NCBI GenBank assembly: GCA_903951425.1 | Contig: CAJBBX010000096.1 | Coordinates: 1 to 46,207, forward strand | Origin: an uncultured Chthonomonas sp. | Lineage (GTDB): Bacteria; Armatimonadota; Chthonomonadetes; Chthonomonadales; CAJBBX01 | DNA: 46,207 nucleotides | Reading direction: 5' to 3' | Shown here: piece by piece, positions 8,290 to 15,300 of the stretch | Layout of the letters: each line of letters starts with the position of its first letter | Position numbering within the stretch: the stretch's first letter is position 1 | The notes under the pieces: model-generated | What the model was told of the DNA's origin: nothing | Seen by the model: the letters and a program-made list of their open reading frames with translations, nothing else | Database searches by the model: none | Position numbers and translations under genes: made by a program

Positions 8290-8689
8290 CGGCGCTCTCC
8301 TCGCCTCGCACCGCCAGCATGAACAGGCTCGCGCCTGCTGGGCCGAAGAAGGCCCCAACCCATCCGCCGAGGATGATCGGCATTGCCATCAGGGCGGCGC
8401 AGGCCCCCGTTGCACATGCCGGCAGGGACGTGTCGCCACGGCGCCTCTGTACGATCCACACCGCGATCCAGGCCACAACCAGCTCGGCCGTGTAGACACC
8501 GACCAGCGGATCCCCGAAATCCGGCCCTGTATAGCCGCTACCCAGTCCGTAGGGCGATGTGGCGAACGCCAGGTACAAATATCCGAAGAACCCAATGATC
8601 GAAGCCGCGGCACAGATGGCCGCGGCCGCCATCAGGCTCCCGAGGCAGCCGCAACCTGCGCTACCGATCGTACGACGCTGCGTAACCAT
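8273..8689 (-). CDS. Small polytopic membrane protein, first gene of membrane-protein operon
   Basis: The product has 138 residues and about four membrane helices (MAAAAICAAASIIGFFGYLYLAF, AELVVAWIAVWIV, ALMAMPIILGGWVGAFFG, ASLFMLAV). The loop between helices 1 and 2 carries SPYGLGSGYTGPDFGDP, and a basic QRRRGDTS stretch follows helix 2. The ATG at 8689 has GGAGG nine bases upstream; an in-frame GTG at 8698 overlaps that site. It leads a four-gene minus-strand operon of small membrane proteins and is read from the promoter/inverted repeat at 8695-8739. No known family is recognised. Confidence 0.7.
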   Translation of the reverse strand: MVTQRRTIGSAGCGCLGSLMAAAAICAAASIIGFFGYLYLAFATSPYGLGSGYTGPDFGDPLVGVYTAELVVAWIAVWIVQRRRGDTSLPACATGACAALMAMPIILGGWVGAFFGPAGASLFMLAVRGEESAGAGKG

Positions 8690-8694
8690 GCGGC

Positions 8695-8737
8695 GCACCC
8701 TCCGAGCATAAGTCTACGGCTGTCTGCTCGAGGGTGC
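8695..8737. promoter_or_regulatory. Inverted repeat overlapping promoter and ribosome site (operator-like)
   Basis: The arms are GCACCCTCCGAGCA (8695-8708) and TGCTCGAGGGTGC (8725-8737), complementary except for one bulged base, around a 16-base spacer. On the minus strand one arm overlaps the -35 box and the other covers the presumed start of transcription and the GGAGG of the gene starting at 8689. It could be an operator for a dimeric repressor. If transcription starts further upstream, it would form an RNA hairpin hiding the ribosome site. Confidence 0.5.
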
Positions 8738-8739
8738 AA
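8711..8739 (-). promoter_or_regulatory. Sigma70-type promoter for the membrane-protein operon
   Basis: On the minus strand TTGCAC (8734-8739) is followed by exactly 17 bases and TAGACT (8711-8716). The leader to the ATG at 8689 would be only about 15 bases, just enough for the GGAGG. This is the best paired -35/-10 set I can see in the window. Confidence 0.5.
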
Positions 8740-8797
8740 GGGGACCAGTGACCTATTCCGACCGACGGGACCTCACCTCCGTGTCGTGACGGGCGGG

Positions 8798-8803
8798 TAC
8801 ACT
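8798..8803 (+). promoter_or_regulatory. Candidate -10 element for the aldolase gene
   Basis: TACACT preceded by CGGG lies 45 bases upstream of the GTG at 8849. Several plus-strand genes here have a (G)GGTA-type hexamer 35-55 bases upstream of the start. No clear -35 box is seen. Confidence 0.3.
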
Positions 8804-8848
8804 GCCGGTACCGCCAGCCGGCAGACCGCCACCTGTAAGGAAGCCCCC

Positions 8849-9712
8849 GTGCCACTCATCGATACCGCCCAGATGCTCCGCGCCGAGCGCGCGGCCGGTC
8901 GCGCCGTCGGCGCCTTTGAGCCCTACAACGTCGAGCAGATCGTCGCCGTCATCGAGGCGGCCGAAGCCGAGCGCGCGCCGGTCATCGTCCAGCTGTGGGC
9001 GGAGGTGATTGAGACCTTCGGCTTCCCCGCCCTCTGCGCCGTGGTGCGCGAACTGGCGGGCCGGAGCTCGGCGCTGATCTCGCTCCATCTGGACCACTCC
9101 GACGACGACGCGCTCATCGACGCCTGCCTTGAGAACGGCTTCAGCAGCGTCATGTTCGACGGCTCGCGCCTGCCCTACGAGGAGAACCTGGCTCGCAGCC
9201 GCGACGTGGTGCGCCGCGCCCGCAAGGTGGGGGCCTCGGTGGAGGCGGAACTGGGCATCGTGGGCAACATCGCCGAGTACGCCACGGAGGAGGAGGCCCA
9301 CGCGGCCATCCAGGCCCTGCTCACCACGCCCGAGCAGGCCGCCGAGTTCGTGCGCGATACCGGCATCGACATCCTGGCGCCCGCCGTGGGCTCCATCCAC
9401 GGCTGCAGCCTCCCCTTCGCCCGCCTCGATGCGCCGCGCATCGCCGCCATCGCCGAGGCCACTGGCGTGCCGCTGGCGCTGCACGGGGGCTCCGGCGTGG
9501 GTGAGGAGCAGATCCGCACAGCCATCGCCGCCGGCATCGCCAAGATCAACGTCGACACCGAGGTCCGCCAGGCCTCCATCGCCGCCCTGAAGCAGGCCAT
9601 CGGTTCCATCGGCTCTGGCCCGCAAGAGCCGCCGGACTACGCTCGCGTACCCCGTGCCGTCCGCGTCACCACCCGCGAGGCCGTGGCCGCCCGCATCCGC
9701 GCGATGCGGTAG
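8849..9712 (+). CDS. Class II fructose/tagatose-bisphosphate aldolase family protein
   Basis: The product has 287 residues, normal for the family. The start is the GTG at 8849, with TAAGGAAG six bases upstream; longer frames to the left are not coding. The zinc-dependent aldolase motifs are all present: LHLDHSDD (D82 the catalytic acid, H83 a zinc ligand), VEAELG (E134), GSIHG (H184, zinc), LALHGGSGV (H212, zinc), and KINVDTEVR, which contacts substrate phosphate. The enzyme would cleave fructose-1,6- or tagatose-1,6-bisphosphate to dihydroxyacetone phosphate and an aldehyde in the cytoplasm. Sequence alone does not separate the FbaA, GatY and KbaY specificities. In a sugar-degradation region it may serve catabolism of an imported sugar, but it could also be the housekeeping glycolytic aldolase. 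It appears monocistronic. Confidence 0.93.
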   Translation: MPLIDTAQMLRAERAAGRAVGAFEPYNVEQIVAVIEAAEAERAPVIVQLWAEVIETFGFPALCAVVRELAGRSSALISLHLDHSDDDALIDACLENGFSSVMFDGSRLPYEENLARSRDVVRRARKVGASVEAELGIVGNIAEYATEEEAHAAIQALLTTPEQAAEFVRDTGIDILAPAVGSIHGCSLPFARLDAPRIAAIAEATGVPLALHGGSGVGEEQIRTAIAAGIAKINVDTEVRQASIAALKQAIGSIGSGPQEPPDYARVPRAVRVTTREAVAARIRAMR

Positions 9713-9827
9713 GAGCGCGTTAACCCGGTATCGCCCCCGTCTTTCAGGCATTCGCCGGTTCTTCATTCGGCCTTCATACCCCTCCCGTAGACTGAGTATG
9801 TAACAGACAGCCTGCGGGAGGGTCACC

Positions 9828-11603
9828 ATGGATAGGCATCGGGCAGTACAGGTCGGCATCACGGTCGCGGCGACGGCGGCCTGCATCGTGGCGTTGTGCG
9901 GCAGCGCCTGCGGCCAGTTCGGCGGACCACCGCCGGGTGGCGGGATGGCCGGTCCAGGCGGCCCGGGCGGCCCTTCGGCGAAGGCTATCGAGATCGTGTC
10001 GAAGTACGACTCGAACAAGGACGGCTGGCTGAACACCGAGGAACGCAAGGCCGCGCGCGCCGGGCTCAAGGCGCAGCGATCGAAGGGCAACGGGTTCGGG
10101 CCCGGCGCTCCGTGTGGTCCCGGCGGTCGCGGCAACCGGGGCGTGGCCCAGACACCGAAGCCGGGCATCAGGCTCACGCCTGCCCAGGCGAAGAGCTACC
10201 CGACGGCGGGCCTCTACGACCTGACCGTGCTGCGGACGCTGTTCCTGGACTTCGAGGAGAGCGACTGGGAGGCCGAGCTCTCGGACTTCCACGGCTCCGA
10301 TGTCGACGTGGCGGCCACGCTTACTGTGGACGGCAAGCGGTACCCCGACGTGGGCGTGCGCTTTCGCGGCAACACCTCCTACATGATGGTGCAGGCCGGG
10401 CACAAGCGGTCGCTCAACGTCAGCCTCGACCTGGCCGATCCGAAGCAGACGCTCTACGGTTACAAGACCTTGAACCTGCTCAACTCGCATGAGGACCCCT
10501 CGTTCATGGGCACGGTCCTCACGGCCCACGTGGCCGGGCAGTTCACCAAGGCCCTCAAGGCGAACTACGTCCGCGTGGTGATCAATGGCGAGAGCTGGGG
10601 CATCTACGTCAACGCCCAGCAGTTTGACAAGATATTCCTCGCTGAGAGCTTTGGGCCCGGCGAGGTTGAACGGTGGAAGGCGCCGGGTAGCCCCGGCTCG
10701 GCTGCGGGGCTCGACTACAAGGGCGATGGTATCACAGCCTATCAGCGGGTCTACGAGAAGAAGTCAGGGACCAAGGAGAGCTGGAACCATCTGATCGGCC
10801 TCTGCCGCACGCTGAACCAGACGCCGCCCGCCAGGTTGCAGGCCGCTGTGGCGCCCGTGCTGGACCTCGACAACGCCCTCTGGTTCATGGCGTTGGACAT
10901 CGGCCTCAGCAACGGTGACGGCTACTGGAGCCGAGCCAGCGACTACGGTCTGGCGCGCGACGCCAAGGGCGTGTTCCGCCTCTTCAGCCTCGATACGAAC
11001 GAGACCTTCCGCGCCTCGGGCGGCGGCCCTGGGGGACCAGGCGGCCCCGGTGGCCCGGGCGGCCCCGGGGGCTTCGGACCACCACCGGGTGGCCCCAACG
11101 GCTTCGGCCCTTCCGACGGTTTCGGACCGCCTGACGGCTTCGGCGGCGGCGGCCCGGACGGGCCGGGCGGCTTCGGGCCGCCACCCGGCATGGGTCCGGG
11201 CGGCCCCGGCGGCGGTCCGGGCGGCGGAGGAACGAACCTGAGTCCGCTCAGCGGAATGTCGAACTCCCGGGCCGCGCTCCACACGAAGCTACTGGCCGTG
11301 CCCGAACTGCGCGCCCGCTACCTGCAGAACCTGCGTCGGCTGGCCAACGAGGGCCTGAGCCGGCAGCGGCTGGCGCCGACGGTGGCGCAGATCCGGAACC
11401 TCATCGACCGCGAGATCGCCGCAGACACCCGCAAGCTGAGCGCCTACGAGGCGTTCAGGCAGGCGACGGCCGACGCCGCGCCGGCCACTGCGGCCACGCG
11501 CTCCGGCGGCGGCGTCCTGGCCTTTGCCGAGGCAAGGAGCAGGTACCTGATTCAGTTCAAGGACACCGGCTATGCCGCACCCGCGGCGCGAGGAGCACGA
11601 TGA
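9828..11603 (+). CDS. Secreted CotH-family protein kinase-like protein with EF-hand and Gly/Pro-rich insert
   Basis: The product has 591 residues. A signal peptide spans about residues 1-29. Residues 61-72 (DSNKDGWLNTEE) match the EF-hand/dockerin loop, with D61, N63, D65 and E72 in the calcium positions. From about 125 onward the CotH domain is recognisable: GVRFRGNTSY, a lysine in HKRSLNVSLD, LNLLNSHEDPSFM, VRVVINGESWGIYV, then DIGLSNGDGYW and FSLDTNETF, where CotH kinases carry metal- and ATP-binding Asp/Asn residues. The insert around 400-470 is almost pure Gly/Pro/Phe. CotH proteins are atypical kinases that phosphorylate secreted proteins. The gene overlaps the VTC-domain gene by four bases (ATGA). 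GAGGG precedes the ATG at 9828, and a TAGACT hexamer lies at 9788-9793. Confidence 0.88.
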   Translation: MDRHRAVQVGITVAATAACIVALCGSACGQFGGPPPGGGMAGPGGPGGPSAKAIEIVSKYDSNKDGWLNTEERKAARAGLKAQRSKGNGFGPGAPCGPGGRGNRGVAQTPKPGIRLTPAQAKSYPTAGLYDLTVLRTLFLDFEESDWEAELSDFHGSDVDVAATLTVDGKRYPDVGVRFRGNTSYMMVQAGHKRSLNVSLDLADPKQTLYGYKTLNLLNSHEDPSFMGTVLTAHVAGQFTKALKANYVRVVINGESWGIYVNAQQFDKIFLAESFGPGEVERWKAPGSPGSAAGLDYKGDGITAYQRVYEKKSGTKESWNHLIGLCRTLNQTPPARLQAAVAPVLDLDNALWFMALDIGLSNGDGYWSRASDYGLARDAKGVFRLFSLDTNETFRASGGGPGGPGGPGGPGGPGGFGPPPGGPNGFGPSDGFGPPDGFGGGGPDGPGGFGPPPGMGPGGPGGGPGGGGTNLSPLSGMSNSRAALHTKLLAVPELRARYLQNLRRLANEGLSRQRLAPTVAQIRNLIDREIAADTRKLSAYEAFRQATADAAPATAATRSGGGVLAFAEARSRYLIQFKDTGYAAPAARGAR

Positions 11604-12334
11604 TGGCCATCCAACTGATGCAGGGACCTGCGGCGGCGGACCTCTCCCGCCCGCGACATGAGCTTCGATTCGCCGTGCCGTCCGAGCTGGCGCCGGAGGT
11701 GGAGGAGCGGCTGTGGAGCCTGCTGGCGCCGGCTGGCTGGGCGGCGGCCGACCCGGCGGTGGCGGTCTCGACGCTCTGGCTCGACACCGCGGCGATGGAC
11801 GCATTCCACGGGGCCAAGGGGTTCGTCGGGCGGCGCTATCGAGTACGCTCCACCGGCCGGCCGCGCGTGGTGCAGCTCGAACTCAAGCGCAAGCGTCGGG
11901 GCCGTACGGTAGTCCGGTCTGCCGAAGTGCTGGAGGCCGAACTCTCGCGCCTGGCCGAGCCCGCCTCCTGCGAAGGGTGGGCCGGCGACTGGTTCGCCGA
12001 GAAGGTGGCGGCGCGCGACCTGCGGCCCTGCTGCCTGGTCCGGTTCGAACGACTGCGGTTCTGCGGCGCGGGTTTCGCGGCGGCGCTCGATACCGGCATG
12101 ACCTGCTGGGCATCGGACCGGTACGCCCTGTGCGCCGACGGGCCCGGTACCCCGATCTTCGGCCCCGCGGCCCAGCTGGAGCTGACCTTCGACGAGGCCG
12201 TTCCGACCTGCCTGCGCCGCCTGGTGGCCGACCTGCGGCTGGAGCCCGCCCGATGCTCCAAGATCCGGGCGGCAGTCGAGACGCTTCGTATCGCCGGACG
12301 CGGAGGAGGGAAGCAGCCATGCTTGAGCAGCTGA
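11600..12334 (+). CDS. VTC-domain (polyphosphate polymerase-type) protein
   Basis: The product has 244 residues. The start ATG overlaps the CotH stop codon (ATGA), so translation is coupled. The N-terminus RPRHELRF (R19, E21, R23) is the opening strand of a VTC tunnel domain. It is followed by VSTLWLDT, the basic RRYRVRSTG, VQLELKRKRRGR with E and K facing the tunnel, CLVRFERLRF, LELTFDE, and a final SKIR lysine. In yeast Vtc4 this fold builds polyphosphate from ATP. Bacterial relatives are found beside CotH and DUF4956 genes, and their product has not been settled. There is no signal peptide, so the domain is cytoplasmic and presumably sits by the DUF4956 membrane protein. Most basic and acidic tunnel positions seem kept, which argues for a working enzyme. 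Confidence 0.87.
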   Translation: MMAIQLMQGPAAADLSRPRHELRFAVPSELAPEVEERLWSLLAPAGWAAADPAVAVSTLWLDTAAMDAFHGAKGFVGRRYRVRSTGRPRVVQLELKRKRRGRTVVRSAEVLEAELSRLAEPASCEGWAGDWFAEKVAARDLRPCCLVRFERLRFCGAGFAAALDTGMTCWASDRYALCADGPGTPIFGPAAQLELTFDEAVPTCLRRLVADLRLEPARCSKIRAAVETLRIAGRGGGKQPCLSS

Positions 12335-12996
12335 TCGGCCCTATCACCGGCGCGGAGGGGCGCCTGAGCCTGGACGTGCTGACGGCGCGCATGCTTCTCT
12401 CATTCGCCGTCGGATGCGCCGTGGCGGGCCTCTACTGGGCCACGCACCGCCGCGACGGCACGCTATCGTGGAGCTTCATCTCGACGCTTGTGCTGCTCTC
12501 CATCGTCATCGCCATGGTGACGCAGGTGATCGGCGATAGCGTGGCTCGTGCCTTCAGCCTGGTGGGCGCACTCTCCATCGTGCGGTTCCGCACCATCGTG
12601 GAGGACACCCGCGACACTGCGTTCGTCATCGTGGCCGTGGTGGCCGGCATGGCCGTGGGCCTCGGGCATATTGAGGTGGCTATGGTGGGGCTGGCGGTGG
12701 TCACGCTGGCCTGCGGCATTGCCATGTCCCGTCGGGCGGCCGCCAACGGGGCAGCGCCCTACTGGCGGCTCAGGATGCGCCTGGGCGCCGGCTACACGCC
12801 CGATGCGCTCCTCGCTGAGCCCTGCGGCCGGTACTTCGACGCCAGCCATATGACCAGTGCGGCCAGCAGCCGACAGGGCGCCGCGCTGGACGTGGAGTAC
12901 CGTGTGCAACTGCGGCATGATAGCGATCCGGCCGCCATCATCACCGATCTGAACCTCACCGACGGTGTGCAGAGCGCCGAACTCAGGCGCGACTAG
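12319..12996 (+). CDS. DUF4956 membrane protein
   Basis: The product has 225 residues. The ATG at 12319 has GGAGGAGGGAAG upstream and lies inside the end of the VTC gene (16-base overlap). There are about four hydrophobic helices (MLLSFAVGCAVAGLYWA, ISTLVLLSIVIAMVTQVIG, FVIVAVVAGMAVGLG, VAMVGLAVVTLACGIAM). Between helices 2 and 3 is the family hallmark GALSIVRFRT followed by EDTRD. A soluble C-terminal domain of about 90 residues follows. DUF4956 proteins recur beside VTC-domain and CotH genes, and a role as channel or anchor for the polymer made by the VTC domain is a common guess but not demonstrated. It closes the three-gene operon. Confidence 0.88.
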   Translation: MLEQLIGPITGAEGRLSLDVLTARMLLSFAVGCAVAGLYWATHRRDGTLSWSFISTLVLLSIVIAMVTQVIGDSVARAFSLVGALSIVRFRTIVEDTRDTAFVIVAVVAGMAVGLGHIEVAMVGLAVVTLACGIAMSRRAAANGAAPYWRLRMRLGAGYTPDALLAEPCGRYFDASHMTSAASSRQGAALDVEYRVQLRHDSDPAAIITDLNLTDGVQSAELRRD

Positions 12997-13007
12997 GGGC
13001 CATACGG

Positions 13008-13013
13008 TAGTAT
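13008..13013 (+). promoter_or_regulatory. Candidate -10 element for the CBM9/esterase gene
   Basis: TAGTAT preceded by ACGG lies 52 bases upstream of the ATG at 13066, in the 69-base gap after the DUF4956 gene. It fits the GGTA-type hexamer seen upstream of other plus-strand genes here. Confidence 0.25.
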
Positions 13014-13065
13014 TCCTCCAGTACCGGTGCGGGTGCAGTCAGTCCCACCGGGCCTGGAGGGAACC

Positions 13066-15210
13066 ATGAGGGGTCGACTGGGCAGAGTGGGCGCTGCGGC
13101 TGCGATGCTGCTGGTCCTGGCGATGGTCATCGGCCGAACGGCCGCGCAGACGGTTGCGGCGGCGCCGTGCAGCTTGGCCCCCAGGATCGACGGCGTGCGG
13201 TCGCCGGGCGAGTGGGACACGGCCGCCGCAAGGCCCATTGCGCTTAAGATGGTCGATGGCAAGGGGAAGCCGGGGCCGGTGCGCAACGGCGAGCTACTCG
13301 TGATGAACTCCCGCGCCAACCTCTACGTGGCCTTCCGCATCCCCGACGCCGCCCGTGACGCCTCCCTCTCGCCCATCAGCGCCGACCTGGCTGTTCTCTC
13401 CTTCTGTCGAGGCGAGGAGTTGGCCGCCGGCGACGACAAGCGCGTGGTGACGCACGGCCAATGGGCGGACAAGCACCTCCTGGCCCCCGGCAAGGACGCC
13501 GACGATACCCGCAAGGACGGCTCTGCGGCCATGCGCTGGCAGGCGGTTGGAGGCGGCTCGAGCTTCGTCGAGTGGCAGATCCCGCTGAAGTCCGGCGACG
13601 ACTGCGATATCTCGGCGGCGTCGGGAGGCCGGCTGCGGTTCAACCTGATGTACGCAGACAAGTTCAGCGCCACTCTGGCGGAGACCGAGTTCGCCTGCGT
13701 CTTCGGCGCCGACATGGACCACGCGAAAGGATGGGGGACCATCGCCTTGGCCGACACTACCGTGACAGAGGCCCCGGCCCCGGCGCCGGACTGGATCGCC
13801 GCGCTCCTGCCGCACACCGGGGCGCCGGATCGCCTGGAGCATCGACTGAGCCGCGTTGATGCCACCGAGATCGAGGTGAATGGCCACAGCGGCGGCGTGG
13901 CGACGGTGGAGCTTAGCTATCCCGGCATCGTCGGCGCCGTGGAGAAGGCCCAGGCCCGCATCTTCCTTCCGCCCGTCCTGGCCGAGAACCCCGGCGTCCG
14001 GGTGCCGCTGGTCCATGTCGCCGGGTACGAGATCGACGACGCCGGCGCCGCGGGCCTACTCGCCAGGGGTTGGGCCGTCAGCACCATCCATGCCCATCCA
14101 CTGAACCCGCTGGGCCGGGGCGTGAACCTGGACCGGGCGGTGCTCCACGCCGCCGTCCGCCTGCCGTTCGTCGATCCCCGGCGCGTCAGCATCCAGGGCG
14201 GTAGCGCGGGCGGGTGGATGACGCTGATGCTGGCCGCGGACGCCTTCCCGCTTATCTGCTCGCTACCCGACGTGCCGGTGGTCCATGCCGGATACAACGC
14301 CGACTACATCGCGCGGAACCAGATCTACGCCGCTCCGGCGCCCGGCTCCGACAAGCCGCGCATGTTCTTCCTCCAGGCGGTGGGCAGTATTATCGACCAG
14401 ATGAAGCCCCTGTATGGAATGCCCTTCGACGGTAAGGAGGCGCTGGGCTACTCGCCAACGGCGCATCTGGAGACGATCACGGCTCCCATTCTGCCGGTCT
14501 TCACCACCGCCGACATGCTGGTCCCCATCGATCAGGTCGGAGCCGAGTACGTGCAACTCACGGCGCCTGACCAGTTCCCCTCTGGCTACTCCTCGGCCAT
14601 GACGGAGCGCATCGCCGCCCACAATGGCGCGAGGACGCTGCTGGCCGCACTGCCCGAGAGTGTGCGGCAGGTTGAGGTGGTAAAGTCCGTTCCGGGACAG
14701 GCGCGGCTCGGGCCCGACGGCAGCGCGCTGGGCGCGGGGCAGCCGTGCAAGCCGAGCTTCTCCAAGTCGAAGACCTGGAGCATCGTGATCCTCGATGAGG
14801 GCCCCAAGGAGCCCGGCGTGGGTCACTTCAAGTACGCCTGGTCGATCGACCACGAGCTCTTCCGCGCGTGGGCCATGGGCCGCGGGGTCCAGCCGGAGCA
14901 GCTCACGGCGCCCAAGCTGGCGCGGCTGATGAAGCGCGTGCTGGGCGAGACGTGGAGGCCCTTCATGGTCAAGCCGGCGGGCTCCCAGAAGCCCTCCTCG
15001 GCCAACCAACTCGATTACCCTGAGGCGGAGCGGGCCGACGTGCTGCTGGGGCTTGCCGCCTATGCCGAGGATGACGCCTGCGCCGTGCGTCTCGTCGCGC
15101 TCTACAGCAAGTTGCCCGCCCGGCTCAAGGCGCTGGGCAGTAGCCTGGGCGACGGCTCCCCGGCGTCGGTGAGAGAGGCGCTGAGGGCTCCTTCCGGTGG
15201 CGCACGGTAG
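13066..15210 (+). CDS. Secreted CBM9-like / alpha-beta hydrolase (esterase or S9-type peptidase) fusion
   Basis: The product has 714 residues from the ATG at 13066, which has GGAGG upstream; an in-frame ATG at 13027 would add thirteen residues ahead of the signal peptide and is unlikely. After the signal peptide (ending near TAAQ), residues about 30-235 resemble the CBM9/DOMON-like sugar-binding domain (PRIDGVRSPGEWD, LYVAFRIPD, WQIPLKSG). From about 310 an alpha/beta hydrolase fold follows. RRVSIQGGSAGGWMT places the nucleophile at S380 in a G-x-S-x-G elbow, with a likely Asp in FTTADMLVP and a His in VGHFK. Such fusions are often carbohydrate esterases, but prolyl-oligopeptidase-like peptidases share the elbow. 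It stands alone as a transcription unit. Confidence 0.75.
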   Translation: MRGRLGRVGAAAAMLLVLAMVIGRTAAQTVAAAPCSLAPRIDGVRSPGEWDTAAARPIALKMVDGKGKPGPVRNGELLVMNSRANLYVAFRIPDAARDASLSPISADLAVLSFCRGEELAAGDDKRVVTHGQWADKHLLAPGKDADDTRKDGSAAMRWQAVGGGSSFVEWQIPLKSGDDCDISAASGGRLRFNLMYADKFSATLAETEFACVFGADMDHAKGWGTIALADTTVTEAPAPAPDWIAALLPHTGAPDRLEHRLSRVDATEIEVNGHSGGVATVELSYPGIVGAVEKAQARIFLPPVLAENPGVRVPLVHVAGYEIDDAGAAGLLARGWAVSTIHAHPLNPLGRGVNLDRAVLHAAVRLPFVDPRRVSIQGGSAGGWMTLMLAADAFPLICSLPDVPVVHAGYNADYIARNQIYAAPAPGSDKPRMFFLQAVGSIIDQMKPLYGMPFDGKEALGYSPTAHLETITAPILPVFTTADMLVPIDQVGAEYVQLTAPDQFPSGYSSAMTERIAAHNGARTLLAALPESVRQVEVVKSVPGQARLGPDGSALGAGQPCKPSFSKSKTWSIVILDEGPKEPGVGHFKYAWSIDHELFRAWAMGRGVQPEQLTAPKLARLMKRVLGETWRPFMVKPAGSQKPSSANQLDYPEAERADVLLGLAAYAEDDACAVRLVALYSKLPARLKALGSSLGDGSPASVREALRAPSGGAR

Positions 15211-15245
15211 GGCCACGCCGCCGGTCGGTCGACGGCGCAAACGGG

Positions 15246-15251
15246 TATAAA
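15246..15251 (+). promoter_or_regulatory. Candidate -10 element for the two-component genes
   Basis: TATAAA preceded by ACGGG lies about 50 bases upstream of the kinase start in an 84-base gap. It is the most consensus-like -10 hexamer on the plus strand here. No matching -35 box is apparent. Confidence 0.35.
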
Positions 15252-15300
15252 CAATGTAGCGCCCGGGCACCAGTGCAGTCCAGGCCCAGGAGCCATGACG

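Noticed and set aside
7975-8358. A longer version of the small membrane protein starting at 8358.
   Set aside because: The extra N-terminus is Cys/Arg-rich, overlaps the preceding gene by 86 bases and has no ribosome site, whereas the GTG at 8289 has GAGGAG at good spacing.
8060-8848. In-frame extension of the aldolase gene to the left.
   Set aside because: It would cross the oppositely oriented membrane-protein genes and the promoter region. The extra residues have no similarity to aldolases, which begin at PLIDTAQML.
11020-11240. Short GGCGGCCC-type tandem repeats that look like a minisatellite or CRISPR-like array.
   Set aside because: The frame stays open and encodes the Gly/Pro/Phe-rich insert of the CotH protein. 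There are no regular spacers or palindromic direct repeats.
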